This document shows, in pieces, positions 10,990-21,041 of a DNA stretch of 64,000 nt. The stretch is from NCBI GenBank assembly GCA_036417435.1, contig CM070906.1:44281396-44345395 (forward strand), in the 5' to 3' direction. The first letter of the stretch is position 1, and every line of letters starts with the position of its first letter. Made by a program: the position numbers and the translations under genes. The notes below the pieces were generated by a model. It saw only the letters and a list, made by a program, of their open reading frames with translations, searched no databases and was not told where the DNA came from. Origin of the DNA: Inia geoffrensis. Taxonomy: Eukaryota; Chordata; Mammalia; Artiodactyla; Iniidae.

Positions 10990-11896
10990 TTAGGCAAAAC
11001 ATAAAGTAGCTGTCTAGAGCAACTTGCCCCCTGTCAGCATCTTACTGCTCCTTTTGGGTAACTTTGCCTCATAAAACCATAGAATTTAAAAAATGAAAAG
11101 GGCACTGTCTGCTATATATATACCTATAGTACACTGCCTTTCCAGGACCAGGCAAGTAACTCATGTTTCACTTTCCTCCCCCTACTATTCATTTCTAAGA
11201 TCTGGGTGGTGGGTGAAACAGCTGCAATGAGAGAGACTGCAGTACACAAAAAGAATGGGTGTCTGAACATAGAAACAAGGCAAGAGATTCATTATTCAAA
11301 AGATAGGCATTCCCATGAAAGATTTCCATCTTTTGTCTTCTTGGGGAAAATGTAAGGGGGATAAGGAAGCAGAGCAGACAGGACACAAGGACAGCCGGCA
11401 AGTAAATCCTGTAGCAAAAAATGATCAGATACCTAGGCAGGTAGGTGTTTGTTTAATATTGGGGAAGTCGAAAGGCAGGTATTGAGCACTAGGACAGGTG
11501 ATAAGATCTGTGCATGGGCATACCAATCAGTGAATTGCACATAAGGATTTAATAACCATTAGCAAAGAAAACGGAGAACAAAGCAGGAGAAAATTATGGT
11601 CAAAGTAGAAAAACCTATAGACTGAATCAATGATAAGCTAAAAACTTCAAACATAGGGATCCTTATATTACCCTACCCTGAGACAGGTGTTATCTAAATG
11701 TGGAGTTGGAGTTACATGCTACCATCAGGTAACGGTTTACAGCTGTATGAGCAGGACCCAAGCTCATCATTTTATATTTACCGTGTTCAAATCATAATAC
11801 TTCTGAGTCCTATTCTCACTGGAGCTTTTATTCATTAGATTTTACTGTGTGAGTACATTTAGCCAGATGAAATAATTGAGGCAACACAACGCAGTG

Positions 11897-12134
11897 CAGT
11901 AGTACTTCTCAACCTTTGTCGTTGTTAACCCCTGCACACCTGGGGGCTGGAGATGATAACATAAATCTATCAATGACAGTAGTGTACTGTAGCAAAGGTT
12001 CTCATTTGGGGAGAGTGGGGAGAGGGTTTGTCAGGTGATCTGAAAAGTCTCCTTAGGGTGATTCTATTACAAACTGCCTTCTGCCCACACTACACCACCA
12101 GAGGGAATCCTCCCTATCTTTTGAAAATCACTGG
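11897..12134. repeat. Possible hAT/MER-type non-autonomous element
   Basis: The ends resemble hAT-Charlie terminal repeats ('cagtagtacttctcaacc' at the left, 'gaaaatcactg' at the right), but the interior is diverged and I see no matching 8-bp target duplication. The call is weak. Confidence 0.35.
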
Positions 12135-12479
12135 TATAGTTTAAAGTTGACCTCACTTGAGTCCTGGCTCCAGAAGTAATTTGACCCAGCCTTTCTCGGA
12201 TAATTCCTAGCCCACCTGCAGCAGAATCACCTATTATGTTCACTTAAAAATGAAGCTTTCTCAAAAAAAAAAAAAAAAAAATGAAGGTTTCTCTAGAGGC
12301 CCATGTTGAAATGACTCATTGCTCAGTGTCCAATTTTGCAATCACAGGTGAGTATTTGGCACTCTAAAGATTGAAAACTTTATGTTGTGAATCACTTTAG
12401 CCAAGTTATTGTACTTCATTGGTTTCTTTATCTGAAAAATAAGAGGCTTGGGCTGGGAGGTATTTATAGTCCTTCCAGT

Positions 12480-12700
12480 TCCTACACTGTAGCAGAGTGG
12501 GAAATACAGGTGATTAAAAGACATGAGTTCCAATATCAACTCCACCACTTACTGTGTGACACTGAGTAAATTATTCAACTTATATTACTCTCATCTGTAA
12601 AATGGAATATTATTAATAGTAATATCCACTTCTCTGCAGGGTTTCTGTAAGAATTAGCAATGGTGTGTATAACTTGCTTGATTATTCTTAAAATGATCTT
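12480..12700 (+). repeat. MIR SINE
   Basis: Reads as plus-orientation MIR: 'agttccaatatcaactccac', 'cacttactgtgtgacactga', 'actctcatctgtaaaatgga', 'gggtttctgtaagaattagc'. It is diverged, with small indels. Confidence 0.75.
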
Positions 12701-12814
12701 TATAAAGCAAGTGTTAACACCTCACAAATAATGTGATATCTTAACCTCATTAAAGTGTTATCAACAGAAAGCTTGTTAAAGAGGGACTGGAATAGAATGT
12801 ATTCTACACTTTGG

Positions 12815-13305
12815 GTAGGGTGTATCAATCAACATACTGCTGCATAATGAACCACTCCAAAACTCAGTGTCTTAAAGCAGTAAGCACTTATTATTGTTCA
12901 TGGGTCTCTGGGTCAGCTGGGCAGTTTCACTCTTGGCTGGCCTTACTCATGCATTGGCTGTGGGTCCTATAGGCAGCTCTCCTGATTTTGGCTGGGTTCT
13001 CACATGTGTCTGGGAGTTGACTCACCATAGCCTGGTCCTGATGCCCTCAGCTGGGATACCTGGGCTCTCCTCCATGTGCTCTCATATTTGAATAGGCTAT
13101 TCTGGGATTGTATACATGGCAGTGCCAGGGTACCAAAGGAGAGGAAAAATGAAAGAATTCTTGAGGCCAGGTTACACAACTGGTACACTGTCAGTACTGC
13201 CACATTCTGTTGGTCAAAGCACTTCACAAAACTACCCCAGATTCCAAGGGTGTTGATAGAGATGACTTCTCTTGATGGGAGAAACTGCAAAGTCACATTA
13301 TAAAG
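12815..13305 (+). repeat. Common mammalian interspersed repeat (family not named)
   Basis: The phrases 'actgctgcataatgaaccac', 'cttaaagcagtaagcac', 'gggtctctgggtcagctggg' and 'gccacattctgttggtcaaa' belong to a widespread old repeat that I recognise but cannot classify safely as DNA transposon or LTR. Frames here, including one of 98 codons on the minus strand, are repeat-derived. Confidence 0.5.
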
Positions 13306-13332
13306 AATATATTCCTTTGCTCAAGCCTGCAG

Positions 13333-13511
13333 CAGTCGTTCTCAAATTTTCATATGCATCAGGATCTCCTGGAAGGCTTCTTAAAACTTAGATTATTAGG
13401 TCTACTTCGGTTTCTGATTCAGTAAGTCTGGGATGAGACCCAATAATTTTGCATTTTTAACAGTTTTTCAGATGATGATGATGATGTCTAAAGATACTTT
13501 GAGAACCATTG
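13333..13511 (+). mobile_element. MER5A (hAT-Charlie, non-autonomous DNA transposon)
   Basis: A full-length copy with the expected inverted ends, 'cagtcgttctcaaa' and 'tttgagaaccattg', and the interior 'gtttctgattcagtaagtct'. Flanking 8-mers 'gcctgcag' (13325-13332) and 'gtctgcag' (13512-13519) differ at one base, which fits the 8-bp hAT target duplication. It encodes no protein. Confidence 0.88.
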
Positions 13512-13772
13512 GTCTGCAGTTGAGTCCTTTCTATCAAAAAAAATTTTTAATTTAACATACATGTAATTTTATTTCTGAATAAACTATTTCCTGCATAGCA
13601 TAACATATATTATTCATGATATATTTCTCTTCTAGTAAAATAAGAAAAATCTAAAATCTAAGTAATTTTTAGAGGATTTTGATTTTGCCTTTTTTCTGAA
13701 AAATTTAATTTCCTTTTAGAGATGGTACCCTAAAAACATAATAAACTCCAGTCAATCAAAAACTATTGAAAG

Positions 13773-13986
13773 GGCTTCCCTGGTAGCGCAGTGGTTGAGA
13801 GTCCGCCTGCCGATGCAGGGGACACGGGTTCGTGCCCCGGTCCGGGGGGGATCCCACGTGCCGTGGAGCGGCTGGGCCCGTGGGCCATGGCCGCTGAGCC
13901 TGCGCATCCAGAGACTGTGCTCCGCAACGGGAGAGGCCACAACAGTGAGAGGCCCGCGTACCGAAAAAACAAACAAAAAAAAAAAC
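13773..13986 (+). mobile_element. CHR-1 SINE
   Basis: A nearly full-length CHR-1 copy running from 'gcttccctggtagcgcagtg' to 'gtgagaggcccgcgtaccg' and an A-rich tail. Target repeats 'ctattgaaag' lie at 13763-13772 and 13987-13996. The CpG-containing body produces spurious frames of 80-115 codons on both strands. Confidence 0.95.
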
Positions 13987-14531
13987 CTATTGAAAGATTT
14001 CCTTTCATCTCTCCCCTTGTCTCTCTCTACCTTTCTACATTCTATCCTCCTCCATACAACTATAATTAGGTCAGTGAGGGGAAGGTCTTGTTGAGTCAAA
14101 TGAGAAAATTTTATTTTATATTTTGTTAAAATTAACTAGAAGCAAACAATTGAATAACTTAAAAGCATATTCATATTTCACTTTCTTATCTAATAGGTTT
14201 TTTTATCTTAGGTCTCCAAGTAATGAAATGCTTCTGGAGATCTTTTGTAAACTCCAAGTTAATTGTGACTTCCTGGTTATTAGCAAATGCATCCAGTTTT
14301 CTATTCTTTACTTACAAGGGGTAAAGAAGTAATTACTGGATTCTTACCTATTTTTTGAGGACACTTCCCTGGGAAGACAGACATTAGTTACACTACACTG
14401 AAGAAATGAGACTTAGGTAGGCTAAGTGTTTTGTCTAGATTCATACACTGAAACCAGGACTGCATCAAACAAAATAATAAAATATCCAGATTAGCCCATG
14501 TTAACTATCCATGATTAACTCATAATAAATG

Positions 14532-14943
14532 TATTGTGCATTTCTTTAGTCTTTTTTTCAAAGTGCCAAAGAAAACAGCTTTATTCCATTAGTTAGCATA
14601 CCCATTCCTTCCTTTTTTTTTTTTTTTTTTTTTCCGGTACGCGGGCCTCTCACTGTTGTGGCCTCTCCCGTTGCGGAGCACAGGCTCCGGACGCGCAGGC
14701 TCAGCGGCCATGGCTCACGGGCCCAGCCGCTCCGCGGCACATGGGATCCTCCCGGACCGGGGCATGAATCTGTGTCCCCTGCATCGGCAGGCTGACTCTC
14801 AACCACTGCTCCACCAGGGAAGCCCCCTTCCATTTTTTCTTTCCTAATAGATGTGGTTCTAGGTTGGAGGACCTGAAAGGGAGATCGGGGAAAAGTGAAC
14901 TCAGTAAAATATGTTTTTCAGAATGCCTTCAAAACTGTTGAAA
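14532..14943 (+). repeat. Local duplication, copy A (carries a SINE)
   Basis: Sequence on both sides of the SINE at 14613-14826 matches 17886-18072 in the same orientation. Shared stretches include 'tttattccattagttagcat', 'aaaagtgaac' and 'ttcagaatg.cttc.aaactgttgaaa'. Scattered substitutions show that it is not recent. Homology ends abruptly on both sides. Confidence 0.88.
14613..14826 (-). mobile_element. CHR-1 SINE (reverse orientation)
   Basis: Starts with a run of about 22 T, then 'ccggtacgcgggcctctcac', and ends with the reverse-complemented head 'caccagggaagcccc'. Short target repeats 'ccttcc' flank it. The duplicate of this locus at 17886-18072 lacks the SINE and shows the uninterrupted target 'cattccttccattttt'. 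Confidence 0.95.
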
Positions 14944-15039
14944 GTTAGAATTTCATGCAGTTCTTGGTAGCAACTCCTATAAATGGCCTAATATTATTTA
15001 CCTTTTAAGTATTCCAAAGACTTCACTATTTACCTAACA

Positions 15040-15250
15040 CGGTATTATCCTAAGTGATGCTTGTTGATCACCCACTACATCCCAATCATTACACACAAAG
15101 CCCATATATATTATTTAATATTCACAACAACTCTCTAAGATAGGTACTACTTTTATCTTCATTTTATAGATAAAAAATAGGCTTAAATGATTGAATAATC
15201 ACTCAAATTACACAGCTAGTGCGTAGTAAGGTTGGAGCTCAAATGAAATT
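15040..15250 (-). repeat. MIR SINE (reverse orientation)
   Basis: Reverse-oriented MIR core: 'atttaatattcacaacaac', 'gataggtactacttttatct', 'cacagctagtgcgtagtaag', followed by 'ggagctcaaatg'. Confidence 0.75.
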
Positions 15251-16785
15251 CTGTTTTATTCAAAATCTTACTGGTGATATTATTTTGTCTTGCTATTTGT
15301 ACTTTTTAAAAAAAGAACTATAGTAAAATTATAGTACAAAAATGAACTATATGAACTTTGAATCAAATGAACACTGAGCCTGTTTCAGAATAAGAAATTT
15401 ATGACAGAATGGAAGGGGAAAGATGAAAAGGAAACATCTGGTTTATTCAAAGAAATTGCAACTGAGCATTGTTATGAAACTGATGAGTTTAGCTAACACG
15501 TGTGACCAAGTGTGTGGACCTCCAAAGCCGTCACCTTGGTAAGACGTATGTTTATTTAAACCATGCCACACATTTTAAATTTGATTATTTTGTGTACATA
15601 CCTAATTGTTTTTAACAATAACAAAAAATGTGTATTATCCAGTTTGTGATTGCTTACTTAGTTTACTAGAGTTGACTCTGAACAACTTTTTGGATATTCT
15701 CCCAAATCGAATTCAATCTTCAGAGTACATATTCGTTGATATTGCTGGCATTCCCCAAAATTGTGATTCAAATTCTGAACATAATTCCTAAAAAGGGGCA
15801 TTTAAAATTGTTTTGGCTATGACAGTAAACTGGAGTCATCAATTAAGTAGGTGCTTATAGTCTTCCAACATGAGTATTCTGAATATTGCAATATGAATAC
15901 ATTCCAAGGTGACTATACCTATATGTTTGTTTGGAAACAAAAGCAAAGAGAGATTTTATTATGAAAGGAAGGGGAAAAGATATTTGGATTAAATAAACTT
16001 TAAGTTCAATCTATTATAGGGCAATTATGGGATTTCCTCAAAAAGAATTGTCAATTGCAGGATTTCCTCAAATAAATGGTCCTTAAAAACCTACTCCTGG
16101 CTCTATAATTTGAGTGAGCAGATTATCCCACCAGTATTAGTGACCTGGTTATGTGTGAAGTCTCAGAGAAGACTTTACCTGGAATTCTTCAAAATGGTTG
16201 ATATCCAGAGTCATTTGAATAATTAAGCAGATTTTATTTACAGGCAGGAAACCACAACAACTGTAGCAGATATGTCAGTTAGGAAAGCTTCAAGTTACAG
16301 AGTATTCAGCTAAATACAGATTAAATAAAGAGCAGTATGTTTTTTCATATAAAACAAAAAGTCCAAAGTTAGGCAGTCCACGACTAATTGAGCAGCTCAA
16401 ATATGCCATCAGGAATCTAGGTTCTTCCCATCTTTCTTCTCCACCATCTTTCAAGGATTGCCCTTTGATTTATTGCTTCATAAATGCAGATGGCTGTGCA
16501 ACCTCCCCATCACACAATATCCAAGTAGGAAGAAGGGGGTAGAAAGGGGGAAAAAATTGGTGGTAGCTGTGTCTATTCCTCTTTCATCAAAAAAGCAAGT
16601 TTTTCCAGAAGACCCCTCAGCAAATATGTATTAACATTTACTTTTCCAGAAATGTGTCAAACAGCCATGACTAGCTGCAAGGAAAATTGGAAAATCAAAT
16701 ATTCAACTTTCTAGTCTCTAAATTAGTTTAAGACAAGGAGAAAGGAGGTTGAGAATTTGTGTTGAGTGAGTGCAATTACACTGTT
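15251..16785. other. No gene seen; AT-rich sequence
   Basis: I find no repeat family, CpG cluster or coding signature. A short imperfect internal duplication of 'ggatttcctcaaa' lies near 16030-16072. Confidence 0.5.
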
Positions 16786-16789
16786 TGTC

Positions 16790-16990
16790 TCAATAGTGCT
16801 TACACTTTACCAGGCAGTGTGTTTTCACTCTTTGTATCATTAAATCATCACAACAGTAGTTTATCCTTGCTCTTTTAATTTTACTAAAAAGAGAAGTGTA
16901 GTCTAGAGTGGTTAAGAAATTGTCCAAGTCATCCAGTTTATAAGAATTGGAACCAATTTCTATATGAGTCCAGAAACCCTGCTACCTAAC
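16790..16990 (-). repeat. MIR SINE (reverse orientation)
   Basis: Reverse-oriented MIR: 'ttaccaggcagtgtgttttc', 'attaaatcatcacaacagta', 'gtggttaagaaattgtccaa', 'cagtttataagaattggaac'. Confidence 0.7.
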
Positions 16991-17885
16991 ATGGGTCAAG
17001 AAATCATAACAGTACGAAAATAATGCTTTCCCACAGACTGAGTATTGAACTTGCTCTTAAAAAGGCAGCATGCAGGAGAATCTTTAGATTCCTTATTGGA
17101 GTCTTACACAATCACCTTGTTCTTACTTGTAACAAAACTCATCGAGGATTTCCCAAAAAGGTGAGAGTCAAGGTCACTTGGGATTAACTACTGTATTCCA
17201 TCAGTCACTGAAGCCTTAGCATGACTCTCAATATTTACCCACTGGTGGGAGATTTACAGATGGTAAATTACTTATATAATACCTAGCCTATATATTTTCT
17301 AGACTTGTTTTGCTTTTATTGACTATAATCTAGTTCTTGATGTATGCCAAAGAAACTATTTTGTCCTCTATTTTTCCCTGCCACGTACAACAGGGAAAAT
17401 AAATCAGACCCCTAATTATAATAAAATAGATTTAATAAAAATAGAAAATATTACCTTCTTCGGGAATTAAACATCCTCTTTTCAGAGTGTACTAATGCTA
17501 TCATATAGGTTATTATGGAATGGACTAGAAAATTTGGGTAGGACAAACACTTTTGCAGAATGGTAGTTTTTTTTGTTTGTTTTGTTTTCACATATCTACA
17601 GTTTTTCTTTGGGCTTGATATATCCTTCTCTCCTAGAAAAATTTCAATTTACATTTAGGTATACGGTTCTTGCCAATTTAGTACAACTGTTTTCCACACT
17701 AGGCTCAAGTTCTCCTTAATGCTGAGTGAGTTGATACATCTTAATAATCTCCAACTGTGTTAACTTCTCCCAGGTGCAGTCTTATGTTTTGCTAGGTTAA
17801 TACATTTAATGCATACATTTACTGGAGCTATTTTTATCACATCTTAAAATTTTCATTTGTTAAAAGACCCAATTTCCAAATATAT

Positions 17886-18072
17886 TGTTCATTTCTTTAG
17901 TCTGTTTAGAGTGTCAAGGAAAACACCTTTATTCCATTAGTTAGCATTCTCATTCCTTCCATTTTTCCTCTCCTAAAAGTTGTTCTAGTTTGGAGGAGCA
18001 GACAGGGAGATCAGAGAAAAGTGAACTTAGTAAAGTACATATTTTCCAGAATGTCTTCAGAACTGTTGAAAA
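17886..18072 (+). repeat. Local duplication, copy B (SINE-free empty site)
   Basis: Homologous to 14532-14943 without the SINE. The uninterrupted reading 'cattccttccatttttcc' at about 17950-17967 marks the ancestral insertion site. The two copies are about 3.35 kb apart in the same orientation. Confidence 0.88.
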
Positions 18073-19400
18073 GCTCATGGGAGTGTGGGGGGAATTTACC
18101 CAGCCACATAATGAGCTATTCTTTTTTCTTTTTTCTTTTTTCTTTATTTTTTTTTCTGAGCTATTCTTTTAAAAATGTCCTTGTTGCCTTCAACCAGGAG
18201 AATATGCTAAAAGTCCTTAGTGTCTTGCCCATCTAGGTCTTGAAGAAATGGCTAGTTTTAAGAACAACATAAACTTTTATTCTTTATTATTACATTTTAA
18301 TAATATACTACAAAAGCCATTCAAGCTCTTTTTCCACTCAAAACTGTCTTTATGAACTAACACTTGTACATTATGCAAATTATTAGTAAAACAATGTAAG
18401 AGGAAATGTCTTTTTAAAAAGTTTTCTATGTTCTTAAAAGAGCTGTTTACATGGAAACAATTATTTTGTTAAGTATATATAATTCTTATTCTTACTCATT
18501 AAAGTCTATCTTTAAGGAGTTCTAAGCATGTTTTAAGTCAGTGTCACTGTTAGTCAATAATTAGTCAATTAATTTAGATTCTCACTAATTCCAACTGGTC
18601 TTCTCCCCAACCTCCCCCATTTATTTAATTATAAGAAATAAGTGAACATAAGTCTGGTACTACCTTCAAATCATAGAATTGTAAAGAGTTGTAAAAAGTA
18701 ATTGGTTATAAAGGGGGAAGGTTTTTGTGCCCTTGAAGGTTTATAAGAACTGAAGGAACCACGTAAAGTCAACACCACACCCTTTATTCTCCTATGTTGA
18801 AAGTCTCTGACAAGATCTCTCCTTCCTGTCACTAAAAGTGGTTTCTTATCAGAAGCAATTAAGAGCTGCCGGTTCTTTTGCTTTCCCTATGGATCAGAAG
18901 CTCTTTGAAGAGTGGCATAAAAATCATCTTCAGTGCTCTCCCACGGCCTAGAACAGCCTGCACAACCTATATACACAAATTTTAAGTGATAAATAGCAGA
19001 CGTAAAAAGGGAGAGATGCTTCATTAGACATAAAGGTCCTGTTTTCTCTCTGCTTCTTGCTTTCTCTTAACTGCTATAAGACATCAGTGAAGAAAATACA
19101 TAAGTCGAGTACAGTGTCAGAGAAGTGGAGCCATAAACTCTAATAAAAATAAATAAATATCCACGCGGTTCTGGAGAAATCGCTCAGGATGTCCGGAACA
19201 GGTGCTTTGTAGACACATCGAGTGGAGAGCATCACAGTAAGTTGGAAATGGAAAGCTGAGTGTAAAATAAGTCTATTTGTCCACGTAGAGAAATAGACTG
19301 TAAGGCTTTCCTGTACTTGAAAAATCAGTGCCTGTGACTGGGGAAAAAAAGTATCCGCGGATGTTTTCAACGGGGCAATAGGGCGGCAGCGAAGCAACGA
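18073..19400. other. Non-coding sequence left of the 19.5 kb CpG island
   Basis: AT-rich with a T/C-rich tract at 18119-18160 and no recognised repeat or gene. The last 250 bp become steadily more GC-rich toward the island and may belong to its regulatory flank. Confidence 0.4.
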
Positions 19401-20080
19401 TTCAAGACTCTCCACAAAGGGGGCGAAAGGAGAGGAGTTTTCACGTGCTTTCCGCCTTCTGGGGGCTGCAGGGGCGAGACTGAGGAAGGAGTGAGACTGG
19501 GAGGGATGGCAAGGCTGTCACGACGGGAGAGGAAGAGGCGGGGTCGCGTCCCGCAAGCTGAGACTTAGTGGCGCATCTGCGGCGCCGGCGCTGCCGGACC
19601 CGGGAGCCGCGCAGAACTAGCGAACTGGACGGGGCGTCGGGCCGAGCGGTACCCAACGGCCGGGGACAGAACCCCTGGCCCGCCCGTCCCGTCTGGGACC
19701 CGGCACTCACTCCAGCACCCCGGCAGCCTGTGCCCGACCGGTCCGGCTTTGCGTCGGGGTGCAGGCTTCCTCTCCCACCGGCTGCACGCGGTCCGGGTGC
19801 CGGGACCCCTCCTGCAATCTCCTCCCGGGCGGGGTCCTCTCGGGTGGGTTTTATCCCGTCTCCTCCCCTGAGCCCGGCCCCCAGGTTGGTTCTGGGGAGA
19901 ACGCGCTGCGCGGAGAAGCCCGTCCCGTGCCTCTCGGAGCCGCGCGGAGGTGCTGGCGCGAGTTGGCTGACAGCTGTAAACTATCGGCCAGTGAAGGTCC
20001 CGGACCCCGCCCCACCCCACTCTTATCCCCACTCCCCCTTCCGCCTGTATTTTTCGATTTTAGGGTCTTCTCTTTCCTTA
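19400..20080. promoter_or_regulatory. CpG island, candidate promoter (strand undetermined)
   Basis: A sharp rise in G+C and CpG against AT-rich surroundings, densest at about 19560-19960 ('ggcgccggcgctgccggacc', 'gagccgcgcggagg'). An E-box 'cacgtg' lies at 19443-19448 and there are several GC boxes. CpG islands in mammals usually mark promoters. I see no TATA box and no decisive splice signal to set direction. Frames of 126-193 codons here exist on both strands because stop codons are scarce in GC-rich DNA, so I do not call them genes. Confidence 0.6.
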
Positions 20081-20182
20081 AGGGTGAATTCGCTATCTGT
20101 TCAGATGAAAATGACACGATGGTTTTCATACTTTTTTGAACGCTGACAGCAGAAAATCCCATAGGGAGGTGGGGAAAGAGGG

Positions 20183-20234
20183 AAGTGTGTGAGTGTGTGT
20201 GGGTGTGTGTGTGACAGAGAGAGAGAGAGAGAGG
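20183..20234. repeat. (TG)n(GA)n microsatellite
   Basis: An imperfect TG run passes directly into a GA run, immediately right of the 19.5 kb CpG island. Confidence 0.9.
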
Positions 20235-20379
20235 GACCATCCGACCTAGGGGGTGGCAGGGGGCTTCCCTCTCCTGGAGGACAGACAGAATGATACATAC
20301 TGTCATTAACAGTTTTGACCCACCCAGACCCCACCCTTCGGTTGCATCCATCACACAGTCATTACAAAGGGGCAGCGCT

Positions 20380-21041
20380 GTCACACTGCCTGCCCTGCTC
20401 TGGGGCTCTCGGGCTGGCTTAATGAGGTGCACCCAGCCGGGGCTATTGTGCAGCGCGAATGAGGCAAGAACGAGACGGCAACGATCCTAGCAGCTGATCA
20501 CAACCGCCCCGCAGCAGCAGCCAAGCCCAGACCTCAAGTGGATGGATGCCTCTGGAAGTGTTTTCCTGAACGAACCCAGCAGGCAGTGGAAGACTGTGGC
20601 AGGGCTAGCGAACTTAGATGGGGCATTCCTCTCCTAAGGTTGAGCTGGCTGGAGGCAAGTGCAGTAGCTCGGGTGATCGCGGGGGTGCTGGGGGCGGGGG
20701 AGGGGTGATAGTCGTGCTGGTTTTAAGCCCTTCCTCAGTCTAAGGGCGGCTTGGATCGATTTCCCTTCCAACCACTCAACTCTCCCCTTTACCTTTTGTC
20801 TCGTTAGCTTGGCTTTTTCCGCCTCCCTCCCCTCCCCTCCCCGGTGTAGTTTGAACCGTGCGTCTAGCTCTGGGGGTTGCGCATTTTAATATAATTCTGA
20901 TTGGTGAATATTCTCTCCTTTTTGTTGTGATTACTAGAGATACTTTAGTCCTGCCTTCCCAGTTCTGCGCCCTGCACAAGCAGTTTTGAAAAATTAAGTG
21001 CAAAAAGCATGACAAAGCAATATGAGGTTGCCGTGGTAAGT
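20380..21041 (+). other. Possible exon region downstream of the 19.5 kb island
   Basis: Moderately GC-rich, single-copy sequence ending in a good donor 'gccgtg|gtaagtgaac' (intron start 21036). An ATG with A at -3 (21009) opens exactly nine codons before this donor, giving M-T-K-Q-Y-E-V-A-V. No acceptor or second exon is identified, and the peptide matches nothing I recognise. Either a small first coding exon or a chance donor would fit. Confidence 0.25.

Noticed and set aside
13752..14099. Frames of 80-115 codons with similar peptides, seen also near 28.9, 34.8, 56.0 and 60.7 kb
   Set aside because: All are translations of the same CHR-1 SINE, so the apparent protein family is a repeat artefact.
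19568..20146. 192-codon frame and the overlapping minus-strand frames in the 19.5 kb island
   Set aside because: These are GC-driven open frames on both strands with no coding signature or splice support.
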